Part shown: positions 1 to 9,469 of the stretch, in pieces
Numbering within the stretch: position 1 is the stretch's first letter
Layout of the letters: every line of letters begins with the position of its first letter
Source of the DNA: CBDCWT01 sp965223305
GTDB taxonomy: Bacteria > Planctomycetota > Planctomycetia > Pirellulales > Pirellulaceae
DNA: 64,000 bases
Direction: 5' to 3'
Assembly: GCA_965223305.1 (NCBI GenBank)
Contig: CBDCWT010000046.1
Coordinates: forward strand, 1 to 64,000
The notes under the pieces: generated by a model
The model's database searches: none
What the model was told of the DNA's origin: nothing
Seen by the model: only the letters and a program-made list of their open reading frames with translations
Program-made: the position numbers and the translations under genes

Positions 1-25
1 GCGAGAAGCGCCGCGCGAACAGGGC

Positions 26-205
26 TAGCCCGAATTATTCATGAGCGATCTGCTGCGAGGTCGTAAGTCCATCCGTGGCTTCGTCATGCTTCACAATTCT
101 CCCTCGACGTATTGCTTCAATACGCCTGCGGAAGAATTGCTCGCCTTCCTTGCCACGAACGTACTTACAACCTCTCGCAACGATCTTCATGAATAATCCG
201 GGCTA
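26..205. repeat. MITE-like long palindromic element, copy A
   Basis: A 178-180-bp unit whose ends are near-perfect inverted repeats (AGCCCGAATTATTCATGA at the left, the complement of AGCCCGGATTATTCATGA at the right). The inner parts also pair imperfectly (GCGAGGTCGTAAGTCCATC against the complement of the TACTTACAACCTCTCGC side), with a small GTATTG/CAATAC hairpin at the centre, so the whole unit could fold into one long stem. A nearly identical copy in the opposite orientation lies at 35771-35947. No coding potential. It looks like a non-autonomous element moved by a transposase in trans; the IS family is not clear from the sequence. Confidence 0.8.
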
Positions 206-325
206 GATGCATCACAGGGACGTGATGCCAAACCCGCGACATGAAGTCGTTGACTTGCCAGCCGCTAAGAACTCTGCTCCGAGCCTGCTGAGGCGAAAAC
301 GCCAGGATAGGTCTTTTCCGGGCAG

Positions 326-1129
326 CTAGGATGCGCCGCCACGCTGCTTCCATTTTTGGCCTGGTGTTGACTTCTCCGGGGCGTTCGACTTGGAACCTTC
401 TGTTTGGTCCAGGAAGCTCTCCAAGATCATGAGGTAGCCGTTGAGTGCGTCGCCGTTCGGACCGAGGTCTTTCTGGATGTCGCGCAGACCATCGCGAGCT
501 TTGATTGCGTCGCGGCGGAGGTCTTGTAATTCGAAGCGGCCGTTGATGAGTCCGCCCAACATCGAATCAAAATAGGAACGGGCTCCGGGTACACCGATCA
601 GCGGGACCATCTTCTTGACCTCATCCATCGTCGCTGGGTCGACTCCGTGCTGCCGTAAGTTCCGGACCACACCTTCGGGTGACTGCGTTGGGTCGTCCGG
701 CAGCAGAACTTCCGGCATCAACTTCTTCAGATCGTCCAAGGAGCCAATGCGGAGGCCGCGTGCACGTAGTTCTTGGATCAGTTTTGCGTCCGATACCCGG
801 CGGCCAGGAGGCTGTTGGTCGGCTGCGGGTTTGACGTTTTCCTTGTTCGCGCGCGGCGCGCTCTCGGATCGCCCGTTTCTCCGGGAACCGGGCTGGGCAC
901 CTTTCACTTTCTCAGGTCGTTGCGATTCGAGCTGGATGCTTACCACCTTCTCTCGTGGCAGGGTAATCTTGCCGAGTAATTCGGTTTCGAACACGAGCTG
1001 GCCGTCGTCCACGTCGAGCAGTTTTCCGGTGACACGGTCGCCGTTACTCAACTCGATCGTATCGGCCGCCAGCAGAGCGGCCCAGGTGAGCACGATCCCA
1101 AAAGCAGTGCCGATGCGCGTCGTTTTCAT
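326..1129 (-). CDS. Secreted hypothetical protein with N-terminal beta-rich domain
   Basis: 267 aa with a clear N-terminal signal peptide (about residues 1-21). A short beta-strand-rich segment follows (residues 24-67, containing IELSNGDRVTGKL), of the kind common in secreted planctomycete proteins. Then come a charged low-complexity linker (about 70-112) and a helical C-terminal half without a recognised motif. It stands alone, divergent from the pair at 1517-2286, with a palindromic repeat in the intergenic space. No catalytic motif is visible and the function is unknown. The ATG start is supported by the signal peptide beginning right at it. Confidence 0.75.
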   Translation of the reverse strand: MKTTRIGTAFGIVLTWAALLAADTIELSNGDRVTGKLLDVDDGQLVFETELLGKITLPREKVVSIQLESQRPEKVKGAQPGSRRNGRSESAPRANKENVKPAADQQPPGRRVSDAKLIQELRARGLRIGSLDDLKKLMPEVLLPDDPTQSPEGVVRNLRQHGVDPATMDEVKKMVPLIGVPGARSYFDSMLGGLINGRFELQDLRRDAIKARDGLRDIQKDLGPNGDALNGYLMILESFLDQTEGSKSNAPEKSTPGQKWKQRGGAS

Positions 1130-1247
1130 TTGCGTTCTCCAACGGATGGCGGGAACCGGCCTGCGCTCACCAACTACGGCAAACGAGCTATCAACCGTGG
1201 ATTATAGCAAAAGGAGACTTTTCTCGTGGCGGACCAGCGAGGCCCCA

Positions 1248-1345
1248 TCTTTCTGTCCCAATTTTTCTGTCATTCATAACTGCCCTCGCAGGTCCTATTT
1301 ACGACAGAAAGATTGGGACAGAAAAATCGGACTGACCAGGGAGAG
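1248..1345. repeat. Solo copy of the TCTGTCCCAA palindromic repeat
   Basis: Imperfect inverted repeat: TTTCTGTCCCAATTTTTC on the left is answered by GACAGAAAGATTGGGACAG about 55 bp later, followed by AAAATCGGACTGACC. The same unit occurs four times in the tandem array at 9.47-10.49 kb. Here it stands alone between two divergent genes and could also act as a bidirectional terminator or transcript-end hairpin. Confidence 0.8.
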
Positions 1346-1516
1346 GCGTAGAACGTCGGCACCCTCGATGTTGTCCGAATTGTCACGTTGTGAAGCGACT
1401 CCCACCCGATAGAGGCAACCACATTAGGATGGCATTTGTTGTCGGGCGTAGCTGTTTGTCGTGGTCACCCGGACGACCAGTTGCGACAGATCTGCGCGAC
1501 AAGCGATAATTAAGGC

Positions 1517-1744
1517 ATGAGACAAGTAACTGAGAAACTTCGAATTGAGCAGCCAGATCCAGCCGTCGTAGAAATCCTGCGCACAAAAACTCCACGAGAA
1601 CGGTTCGAAATGGCTTTAGCTTCAAATCGGCTAGTCCGAGAGCGACTGCGTGCTCATCTGCGTCATGAGCACCCGGATTGGGGCTGTGAGGAAATAGCTG
1701 CTGAAGTCGCCAGGAGAATGTTGTGGAACAAGCCGATGTCGTGA
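1517..1744 (+). CDS. Small partner protein upstream of nucleotidyltransferase
   Basis: 75 aa, helical and highly charged, with the segment RERFEMALASNRLVRERLRA followed by a H-P-D-W stretch and a C-terminal EEIAAEVARRML helix. Small proteins of this general make-up are often found directly upstream of AbiEii/MNT-like nucleotidyltransferases. The stop codon lies inside the next gene (22-nt overlap), so the two are translationally coupled. By position it would be the antitoxin or regulatory half of a toxin-antitoxin-like pair; this is inferred from context and not from a recognised domain. A weak AAGG precedes the ATG. Confidence 0.65.
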   Translation: MRQVTEKLRIEQPDPAVVEILRTKTPRERFEMALASNRLVRERLRAHLRHEHPDWGCEEIAAEVARRMLWNKPMS

Positions 1745-2286
1745 GGCACGTTCTCGGTGTACTGCAATCGCAGAATCTGAAGTACGCGATCGTTGGATCC
1801 TTTGCCAGCATTGCTTATGGCGAACCCAGATTTACTCACGATATCGACATTCTGATTGAGCTGATCGAAGCCCAAGTTCCGAACCTCTGCCAAGCCTTCC
1901 CTGGTCCTGAATGGTACGTCAGCCGCGCCGCTGTTGACGAGGCGGTACAATCTCGCCGCCCATTCAACTTGATCCACACAGCATCGGGTAACAAGGTTGA
2001 CTTCATCGTGTCGCGCGACGACGAATGGTGCAGGTTGCAGTTCGACCGCCGGCGGCTCGTCGGAGTGCTCGAAGGGGTCACCGGCTACGCGGTTCACCCG
2101 GAGGACGTCATCCTTGGCAAGTTACTTTACTACAAAGAAGGTGGATCCGATAAACACTTGCGTGACATCGCTGGTGTGCTGGCCATTAGCTGTGACCTGA
2201 TCGATCAGGCTCGAGTGGCTGAGTGGGCGCAAAGGCTTGGTGTGCTGAACCTGTGGCAGCAGGTGCTTGAGGAAACAGCCGAGTAG
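1723..2286 (+). CDS. Nucleotidyltransferase-fold protein (AbiEii/MNT-like)
   Basis: 187 aa. Residues 25-46 carry the minimal nucleotidyltransferase signature: GS (25-26) followed by D40-I-D42 in a hydrophobic strand. A later strand with a single Asp (NKVDFIV) supplies the likely third carboxylate. The C-terminal part (HPEDVILGKLLYYKEGG, then RDIAGVL) is typical of the MNT/AbiEii-like (DUF6036-type) family. Family members are toxins of type IV-like or MNT/HEPN-like pairs that transfer nucleotides to RNA or protein targets, or uncharacterised enzymes. It is the second gene of a coupled pair with 1517-1744. The key residues are present, so it looks intact. Substrate unknown. Confidence 0.8.
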   Translation: MEQADVVRHVLGVLQSQNLKYAIVGSFASIAYGEPRFTHDIDILIELIEAQVPNLCQAFPGPEWYVSRAAVDEAVQSRRPFNLIHTASGNKVDFIVSRDDEWCRLQFDRRRLVGVLEGVTGYAVHPEDVILGKLLYYKEGGSDKHLRDIAGVLAISCDLIDQARVAEWAQRLGVLNLWQQVLEETAE

Positions 2287-3252
2287 CCGACAGATGCTTG
2301 CGCGTGGCACATGAGAAGGACTAGTCCGGGATCGGCTATCCTCCAGACTCAATCGTTCGGTCGCCGCGCTGGGCGAGACCGACATGTCACCAGGTGAGCA
2401 CCCTCTTCTGGGGGGATCCGAACAACGTCGTCCTCTCGCCCTCAGTCGCCGTTGCGCGCAGCGGTCTGCTCGACTCCGTTGCCCAACTGCATTCTTCAGC
2501 ATTCTTCAGCGCGCCGAGGTGGCGCCCACCGCGTGCGCGAATTGCGCGCAGTTGGACGCGTCGGGGACAGGCCCCGTGCGTCGAAGCAAGTCACCCTTCC
2601 TGCACCGGAATCGTCCGACGCAGGCAAACCAAGATCGTGGTTGGTCAAATCGATGGCGCAGTTAGCGTCGTCGGTGCGCGGCCATAGTCATGCCAGCCGA
2701 ATCTGCCCGTCCAAAGATAACCGACCGCTTTGTATTCGGCGATTGGCTCGGCTCGGCGCCCCAGCGGCCTGACAGCGTTGTGTCAGCCGATTTCTCGGGG
2801 GTCGCATCGCGTGTGTGGACGGTGTTGCACGGCAACCACCCATAGCGTTTTTGTATTGCCGTGACCTCACCGCTCCTAAATTTCAATCCGGCGCCTCGGT
2901 CCTTTTTCGAAGGGTCGACTGGACCAATGGAAGTTGAAGGTACCAGCCGCCTTTCTGCGTCCCGCCGACCGAACGGCGAATCTGGGCGTTGCGTTCGGAA
3001 TGGCACAAGACAGGGTATCACAACATCTCCTTCCGTGTGCGTTGACGTAAGTTGTTTGCCAACCGTCGGTTGCTCTCTTTTTGCGGGAGTTGACTGCAGC
3101 TCACCCTGCTGGGCCTGTGCCCAAGCGGCCCTCCGTTCCACGACGAAATCGCAGTTTCTTAACAATTTCCGCTTCTCGTGTAAGAAACGGATGTCGGCAG
3201 GAGAGTTATTCTATGTGGGCATTGGCTCCAGCCGAAGTTGACAAGCAGAAGT
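2287..3252. other. Intergenic region without a supported gene
   Basis: About 970 bp in which no frame shows a recognisable protein. Positions 2574-2625 (around GTGCGTCGAAGCAA and GGAATCGTCCGACGC) match part of the dispersed repeat at 53549-53696. The phrase AGTTGGACGCGTCGGGG at about 2550 recurs at about 28273. The last few hundred bases should carry the promoter for the sigma factor at 3253, but no clear -35/-10 pair stands out. Confidence 0.55.
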
Positions 3253-3864
3253 ATGAACGAACTGCCCGAAACCAGACGAACCTTGCTGCTGCGATTGGGC
3301 CAGCAAAGCGACGACGCCTGGACCGAATTCCTGACCGTTTACGAGCAGGCCATCGTGAAATACTGTCGCCGCAAGGGACTGCAAGATGCAGACGCACTTG
3401 ATGTAACTCAGGAAGTGCTGGCAGCCGTTCACAAACGCATTGAGACATGGAACTTTGACGAGCACCGAGGGACGTTTCGCGGTTGGCTCTTTGGAGTGGC
3501 TCGGAACACGGTAGTCGACTGCATGACGGCCCGGCACCGGCGGCAAGACGGCACCGGCGACACCCGGACACTCGATCTCCTCAACGAACTCCCCGACCTA
3601 TCCACCGAGGCGGACGACTTTTGGCTAGAGTACCGTCGCACGCTTTTTCGGTTTGTAGCGGAGCAGGTTCGTAGTGAAGTTCGGAAACCGACCTGGCTCG
3701 CGTTCTGGGGGACTACCGTGGAAGGAAAGAAGGCAGGGCGTGTTGCGGAAGAGCTTGGGGTCTCGGTGGGGACGGTCTACACATCGAAGTGTCGAGTGGT
3801 CGCGCGAGTTCGCTCGAAATTGAGTGAACTGGATGACTCGGAAGGAGCACTCGAATTCGATTAG
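3253..3864 (+). CDS. ECF-type RNA polymerase sigma factor
   Basis: 203 aa from the ATG at 3253; an in-frame TTG at 3238 is possible but less likely. Region 2 is clear: LRLGQQSDDAWTEFLTVYE, then the DALDVTQEV motif and the FRGWLFGVARNTVVD stretch. The C-terminal third has a region 4 helix-turn-helix (GRVAEELGVSVGTVYTSKCRV). It directs RNA polymerase to its own promoters. The next gene, 160 bp downstream on the same strand, is a kinase with an anti-sigma-like zinc motif, so the kinase is the probable regulator. This sigma-kinase layout recurs at 11225, 35692 and 47440. Confidence 0.93.
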   Translation: MNELPETRRTLLLRLGQQSDDAWTEFLTVYEQAIVKYCRRKGLQDADALDVTQEVLAAVHKRIETWNFDEHRGTFRGWLFGVARNTVVDCMTARHRRQDGTGDTRTLDLLNELPDLSTEADDFWLEYRRTLFRFVAEQVRSEVRKPTWLAFWGTTVEGKKAGRVAEELGVSVGTVYTSKCRVVARVRSKLSELDDSEGALEFD

Positions 3865-4023
3865 CAGGAACTATGGTTGGCTTGGATTTAATTAGGAGGG
3901 TCAGCCTCCCGCCGAGCGTTGGACTGCGATTCCGGCCCCGAAGACGCAACGCCCTCCCGACGCCAGCCGTGCCTTCGCAATTTTCTTTTTGACAATCATG
4001 ACAATTCCAAGGGATGTGAAACA

Positions 4024-6723
4024 GTGTCCGTAATACGAAACCAGTGCTACGAAGTGGCCCAGCTGCAGCAGTTGTTGGCCGAGCAACTTCGGCCCGACCA
4101 GGAGTCGCAGATGGTAGAGCATGTCGATCACTGCGAGAAATGCCAAAACACGTTAGAGACCGCAGCAGCCGGACGGCAACTGTGGAGTGACTTACGAAAG
4201 ACACTGGACACATGTGACTTGCGCGAATCGATGGTTGACGTCAACCAAGTCACGTTGGAGCGGATTACCGAGTACTTGGGTCCTACCGATCATCCGGAAA
4301 TGCTGGGCCGGCTCGGAAGCTACGAGATTTGCGGCCTCGTTGGACAGGGGAGCACTGGCGTGGTTGCTAAGGCCTTTGAGCCTTCGCTCAACCGCTACGT
4401 CGCAATCAAGCTGCTCTCGCCAGTGATCGCGGCAAGTGGGCCGGCTCGCAATCGGTTTGCCCGTGAGGCACGAGCGGCCGCCGCGGTCTTGCACGAGAAC
4501 GTGATCCCGATTTACGCGGTCGACCAACATCAAGGCTTGCCTTACATCGTGACCCAATACGTTGCCGGTGGATCGCTGCAGAACCGCATCGACAAACGCG
4601 GCCCGCTGGACACACGGGAGGTTGTACGCATTGCAACCCAGGTGTCGCGAGGCCTTGCTGCAGCGCATGCGCAAGGGATCGTGCACCGAGATGTGAAACC
4701 TGCGAATATCATGCTTGAGAGTAGCGTCGACCGTGCCGTCGTTTCAGATTTCGGACTGGCACGCGTCGCGGATGACGCCGCCGCAACACGCAGCGGTGTG
4801 ATCGCAGGAACTCCTCAATACATGTCACCGGAGCAAGCCCGCGGCGAACGAATCGATCACCGGTCGGATCTGTTTAGCCTTGGTACGGTGATGTACGTAG
4901 CCTGCACTGCCCGGCTTCCCTTCCGCGGCGAGACCGTATTCGGAGTGATCCAGCGTGTTTGCGAATATGACCCGCTGCCGATCCGCGAGACGAATCCCGA
5001 TGTCCCCCGGTGGTTGGAAGCCTTCATCGAAAAGCTCTTGGCGAAACGTCGCGACGATCGTTTCGAATCGGCAGAGCAGGTGGCCGAACACCTGGCTCGG
5101 GAGCTGGCACACCTGCAGAGCGCCGAGCCAATCGCCGAGCCGCAGAGACCATGGATGGTTGACCGCAAGTCAGAACCGAAAAAGCATCGAGTTGCGCGCA
5201 CCGTGGCGCTCTCTCTGATTGCACTTGCCACCCTGGGACTGGCAAGTTTCTTTGTCACGCCGCCTTCACCGCAAACGGGCGACGCGGACTCTGCCGAACA
5301 ACCACCCGTTCGAGACACGGCTCCAGTGCCGGAAGTAACGCGTCAAATTGGCAGAATTGAGGAGTTTGCGATTGATGAAAAGCAGACCTTTCCCGCCGTC
5401 GCTGCGGAGATTCTGGTCTTTGAGATGGACCGCGGCGGAATTGAGGTTCGTGCAGCCGAGGGAGAAGAGCTAACGATTCATGTCAAGCGAGTGGTTAAAG
5501 CCGCGACGCAAGAGGAGGCTGAAGAGGTGGCGCGGAGGCACGCGGTGTCCTACACGCCAAGTGGTGAAACGCTGCATGTCCGCGCACAACTTGATCCTGA
5601 ACTCCGTAACGAGTCATCGTTTCAGAGTATTCAGGCCAAGCTGTTTCTTCCGACGGGATACCACGTCGACCTCTCGACGACTGGAAAAATCGTTCTCGAT
5701 GGTGTTCACGTCTCGGACGCCAAGCTCAGCACATCTGGCGGGCCAATTCGGGCAACAGATGTAACTGGTGATATCGTCGCCCACTCTGCTGGCGGTGACA
5801 TTAACTTGGAGAATATCAGAGGTGCGATTGAGTCGTTGGCATCTGCCGGAACTGTCCGTGCCTCCATTGCGGCGCCGCCGCGAGACGACATCCTGCTGCA
5901 GAGCACGCAAGGCAACGTCGAGGTACTTCTCGCAGAAGATTTTCCACTCAAGATTGATGCGCGTTCTCAGGGCGGTCGGATTAGCTCATCGTTTGTCTCA
6001 ATCGCGGACGATCGCCACCACGTGACCTGGCAATTGCTTGGAGGTGGTGGACCACGAATCACGGCTCGCACCAACGGCGGACACATCTCGTTCGGATACA
6101 TGCCAGATCGTCAATCAGTTCCCGCTGCGTTTGCCTTGCCGATTTCAGGCATCACTTTGGATGGAGACTTGACTGATTGGCCGGACGGCATGCCGCAGTA
6201 CAAGCTCGCTGCACGGTCCGCCGATCGTGTTGCCGATGGCGACGCGGAGGCATGTTTTCGGCTTGGATACGACTCCGGTGAGTCAGCTCTGTACGTCGCA
6301 GTTGACGTCACAGACCAAGAAGTCGTGGTGAATGGCCGCCACGGTGATCATTGGAATGCACAAGACAGCTGCGAGGTTTTTGTCGACGCTCAACGAACAC
6401 CTTGGAAACGTCAGCCTTCTCAATTCTTTGTTCGGCGACAGCCAGGCGCGTACCCATGGGATCGTCGTGGAGCTGCCAAGGTCGTTCGCAGAGTGCAACC
6501 GACACGCATCATTTACGAATGGAGAATCGATCTTGGCCAGCTGCGTGGTGGGGACATGCTTGATGTTGGCGAGACGATTGGATTCGACGTGGTCATTTGT
6601 GACCGCGATGACGACCAAAGCATGAAGATGCTGGCCTGGGGTCCGCACAGCGACGAAAAGTGGCACAACTCATTGAAGCTATCCAATCTGCAACTTGTCG
6701 AGCGACTCCCAGCAGGGCCATAG
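4024..6723 (+). CDS. Membrane Ser/Thr kinase with zinc motif, DUF4097-like and CBM9-like domains
   Basis: 899 aa from a GTG at 4024; an upstream TTG would add 35 residues of poor quality, and GGGAT precedes the GTG. Order: an anti-sigma-like zinc motif H33-x3-C37-x2-C40; a complete Hanks kinase (about 98-365) with a glycine loop (GQGSTG), VAIK lysine, HRDVKPAN, SDFGLA and GTPQYMSPEQ; one membrane helix (about 391-411); a beta-repeat stretch resembling DUF4097 adhesin-like domains (about 460-695); and a C-terminal domain (about 700-893) beginning ITLDGDLTDWPD that matches the CBM9/DOMON-like pattern of secreted sugar-binding modules. The kinase would be cytoplasmic and the last two domains outside. 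The next gene carries the same CBM9-like domain, which suggests a shared ligand. The zinc motif may bind the sigma factor encoded just upstream (inference). Confidence 0.92.
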   Translation: MSVIRNQCYEVAQLQQLLAEQLRPDQESQMVEHVDHCEKCQNTLETAAAGRQLWSDLRKTLDTCDLRESMVDVNQVTLERITEYLGPTDHPEMLGRLGSYEICGLVGQGSTGVVAKAFEPSLNRYVAIKLLSPVIAASGPARNRFAREARAAAAVLHENVIPIYAVDQHQGLPYIVTQYVAGGSLQNRIDKRGPLDTREVVRIATQVSRGLAAAHAQGIVHRDVKPANIMLESSVDRAVVSDFGLARVADDAAATRSGVIAGTPQYMSPEQARGERIDHRSDLFSLGTVMYVACTARLPFRGETVFGVIQRVCEYDPLPIRETNPDVPRWLEAFIEKLLAKRRDDRFESAEQVAEHLARELAHLQSAEPIAEPQRPWMVDRKSEPKKHRVARTVALSLIALATLGLASFFVTPPSPQTGDADSAEQPPVRDTAPVPEVTRQIGRIEEFAIDEKQTFPAVAAEILVFEMDRGGIEVRAAEGEELTIHVKRVVKAATQEEAEEVARRHAVSYTPSGETLHVRAQLDPELRNESSFQSIQAKLFLPTGYHVDLSTTGKIVLDGVHVSDAKLSTSGGPIRATDVTGDIVAHSAGGDINLENIRGAIESLASAGTVRASIAAPPRDDILLQSTQGNVEVLLAEDFPLKIDARSQGGRISSSFVSIADDRHHVTWQLLGGGGPRITARTNGGHISFGYMPDRQSVPAAFALPISGITLDGDLTDWPDGMPQYKLAARSADRVADGDAEACFRLGYDSGESALYVAVDVTDQEVVVNGRHGDHWNAQDSCEVFVDAQRTPWKRQPSQFFVRRQPGAYPWDRRGAAKVVRRVQPTRIIYEWRIDLGQLRGGDMLDVGETIGFDVVICDRDDDQSMKMLAWGPHSDEKWHNSLKLSNLQLVERLPAGP

Positions 6724-6928
6724 CAGCTACCTTCGCGCGACCGCAGCAAGCGGCTGATCTGGCGAAAGGACGCTGAGCAACAAGTCGCGGCATTGCGGTA
6801 CGTAGAGTTACCGAAAGACCCCGCCACAACATCGCCGCCAGAATCGTCAGCGCGGGTCGTCGCCCCTCCGACGATGTACACGAAACGTGTGAACCGTTTA
6901 TGTGAAGTTGTATGTGGAATGAGGACCG

Positions 6929-8977
6929 ATGATGATGACCATACGTCCGCTGCCAAACACTGCCGCCACGACACATTTGACAATGCGCCGCAGACTGACA
7001 TCCTTGATGCAGCACCTTGCCGGTCGCACCAACCCCGTAATGGCGATTCTACTTGCCGCTGTGGCTTACCTTTGGGTCGCGTCGACCGTCCTAGCTCATA
7101 ACGGGGCCATCGCGACAGCCCACCCACTCACGGACATCATTATTGACGGCGAGTTGGGCGATTGGCCCGCCGACCTACCGACTTATGCGGCGGAACTGGC
7201 CGACCTTGGAGACAAGCCCAGTACTGATGTCGATCTCAGCTGCTCCTTTCGAGTCGGCTATGGATCCGACGCCCTCTATGTCGCCGTTGAAGTAACCGAC
7301 CAGTCGCATGTCATTGATGAGAACGCTGGCAGTGCTTGGGATACGCAAGATGGCTGCTCGGTGTATCTCGATCCCACGCATCGGCCTGACAATGGAGTCG
7401 TTCTTCAGTACTTCCGACGGGGCGATGCATTGAAGGTTTACGGGTTCGGAGCCAAGCCTGACGACGTAGAGGTGGCCGTGCGGAGAATCGACACGGGTTG
7501 GCTCTACGAATGGCGTATTGAAATGGACACCAGTTTCGGATCGGGCGGCCCTGTGGGCTTCGACATTGACGTCACAGACAAGGACGAAGATGGTTCGTTC
7601 ACTTGGATGTCTTGGGGCAAAGGCTCCCAGAAGGCCTACTTCCCAGGCCGGACGGGTGATCTGTTTCCGTTGCCGGAAGGCGGTCAGCTGCAGCTCGGAC
7701 GAGTGAGCGGCCAAGTTCGTTGGCGTGGTGCGACTGTGGAAAGCCAGAGACTACCACAAGTCTCTATCCAATCCCTAACATCTCGCCGATTGTGGTCACA
7801 AGTGGAGTGTGACGAATCAGGGAATTACGAGGCACGTCTGCCTACTGGAGGGTATATCGTTCACCCAGTCGATTCGGTTGGATCCCGCATCGTTGAGTCC
7901 GACCACGTTCACGTTTGGATCGAGCCAGACGGGAACGTCACAGCCAACCCTTTAGTCGTGCGGGCTCTGAAAAATCCTAGGCTGATCGGTGAAAAAGGAG
8001 TGTTGCACGAGGAGTCGGTCAATCCTGACGCGATCGACCGTTTTGTGACGGCGTATCTTGACTACCACAAGATCCCGGGCATCTCGATTGCAATCGTGAA
8101 GGACGGTGAGGTCATCTATCAAAAGGGGGTTGGCGTAAAGAATCGGCTGACGGGCGAACCGGTTGAAGCAACGACGCTTTTTGAAGCCGCATCGATGACG
8201 AAACCACTATTCTCGTTTGCAGTGTGCCGGTTGGTCGAACGCGGTATTCTCGATCTGGACACGCCCCTCTACAAATATCTGCCGTACGCTGATATCGAAA
8301 GCGACGAACGGTACAAGCAGATTACGGCAAGGATGGTCCTTTGCCACAGAACAGGCTTTCCCAACTGGAGGAACGGGAAGCTCGAATTACATTTTGAGCC
8401 GGGGACGAAGCAGCAATACAGCGGAGAGGGGTTCGAGTATCTGAACGCGGTGGTTTCGCATCTGACGGAGAAGCCCATTTCGCAGGTTATGCAAGAGGAA
8501 GTGTTTGGACCGCTGGGGATCGAGAACGCACATCTGACGTGGGGGAAAGGCTGCGATCCGACGCTGGTTGCCACGCCACACGTCGAGCACAACATCGTCA
8601 CATCAAAGTCGACTTGGGACGAGCCTTGGATGGCGGGTTGCTTGCACATTGACGCCGGCAACTACGCGAAATTCTTGGTCGGCATCGTGGACGAAGTGGG
8701 GCTCTCCGCAGCCAGCTTTTCCGAGATGCTGCGGCCACAAGTGGAGCTTCCCGAGAGTTCGTCAGACCAGAACTTTGGTTTGGGAATCGTTGTTGGTCAA
8801 ACTGCATTCGGGCCAACCTACGGACACGGCGGACGCAACAACGGGTTCACAAGTGGATTTGAAGTCTACAAGGAGCAGGGGTTCGGCTACGTCTTTCTGG
8901 TGAACAATCATCATGCAGCTGCGTTCCAAGACGACTTGCGGAAGTTCTTGGTGACTGGCCGGTCCGATGACTCGTAG
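6929..8977 (+). CDS. Secreted CBM9-like plus beta-lactamase-family serine hydrolase
   Basis: 682 aa. The ATG at 6929 has GAGG seven bases upstream. A long signal or anchor segment ends near residue 55. Residues about 57-254 form a CBM9-like domain (DGELGDWP, ALYVAVEVTDQ, YEWRIEMD) clearly homologous to the C-terminal domain of the kinase at 4024. A short beta domain follows, then (about 364-677) a class C beta-lactamase/esterase fold with S422-M-T-K425, Y497-S-G and H633-G-G. Such enzymes are D-aminopeptidases, esterases or penicillin-binding-protein-like hydrolases; drug resistance is not implied. Position 205 bp after the kinase and the shared domain suggest that enzyme and sensor act on or bind the same outer material. 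Confidence 0.9.
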   Translation: MMMTIRPLPNTAATTHLTMRRRLTSLMQHLAGRTNPVMAILLAAVAYLWVASTVLAHNGAIATAHPLTDIIIDGELGDWPADLPTYAAELADLGDKPSTDVDLSCSFRVGYGSDALYVAVEVTDQSHVIDENAGSAWDTQDGCSVYLDPTHRPDNGVVLQYFRRGDALKVYGFGAKPDDVEVAVRRIDTGWLYEWRIEMDTSFGSGGPVGFDIDVTDKDEDGSFTWMSWGKGSQKAYFPGRTGDLFPLPEGGQLQLGRVSGQVRWRGATVESQRLPQVSIQSLTSRRLWSQVECDESGNYEARLPTGGYIVHPVDSVGSRIVESDHVHVWIEPDGNVTANPLVVRALKNPRLIGEKGVLHEESVNPDAIDRFVTAYLDYHKIPGISIAIVKDGEVIYQKGVGVKNRLTGEPVEATTLFEAASMTKPLFSFAVCRLVERGILDLDTPLYKYLPYADIESDERYKQITARMVLCHRTGFPNWRNGKLELHFEPGTKQQYSGEGFEYLNAVVSHLTEKPISQVMQEEVFGPLGIENAHLTWGKGCDPTLVATPHVEHNIVTSKSTWDEPWMAGCLHIDAGNYAKFLVGIVDEVGLSAASFSEMLRPQVELPESSSDQNFGLGIVVGQTAFGPTYGHGGRNNGFTSGFEVYKEQGFGYVFLVNNHHAAAFQDDLRKFLVTGRSDDS

Positions 8978-9181
8978 TCAGTCTGGCATACGTGAGAGCG
9001 AGTGCGTCGCCGCCTGTGGCTTGCCGTTAAGCAGGTTTTGACAATTCGGGTCGAGGACACCCCGACGGGAGGGCGCAGTCCGAGGCTGACGCTGTCGTCG
9101 AACTGCGCAGCCTTGGCATGACTGCCATGTACGGCCACCAGTTTGACGACTCTTGGTGGCACATCCAACCGTCGGTCTTAG

Positions 9182-9349
9182 CACCGCGGGAGAGGGCTCA
9201 CGCCCAGTAGAAACGTCAGCGACCGCGGACTGCAGCAACTGGCAGGGCTAAGCAAGCTCAAACAGCTGTATCTCCGCGCATCCCAAGTAACCGACAAGGG
9301 CGTGCAGAAACTGAAGGAGGCGCTACCAGAGTGTGAGATTCGGCGTTAG
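9182..9349 (+). pseudogene. C-terminal remnant of a leucine-rich-repeat protein
   Basis: From 9215 one frame reads VSDRGLQQLAGLSKLKQLYL and continues with a further strand, a VTDKGV turn and LPECEIRR before a TAG at 9347. This is the usual last repeat of planctomycete leucine-rich-repeat proteins. The frame is closed by a stop at 9179 and there is no start codon or upstream repeats in frame, although 9080-9160 (VVELRSLGMTAMYG) may be further debris. I read it as the tail of a deleted gene. Confidence 0.6.
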
Positions 9350-9469
9350 CAATCACATAGTCGTGCCTTCAGCAACCAGTCTTCTGTACCGAGCCGTCCC
9401 GGCGTCTCCCCCTGGCAGCTTAGTCGTTTACAACAATACTGGTTCGACCCGCGACGCGGCAGCGAGGAC

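Noticed and set aside
615..1412. 265-codon plus-strand frame opposite the secreted protein
   Set aside because: It is antisense to a protein with a good signal peptide, rich in Ser/Arg as expected of a shadow frame, and crosses the palindromic repeat.
6929..8977. Antibiotic-resistance beta-lactamase
   Set aside because: The SxxK/YxG/HGG pattern is that of the broad class C esterase/peptidase family, and the CBM9-like domain points to another substrate.
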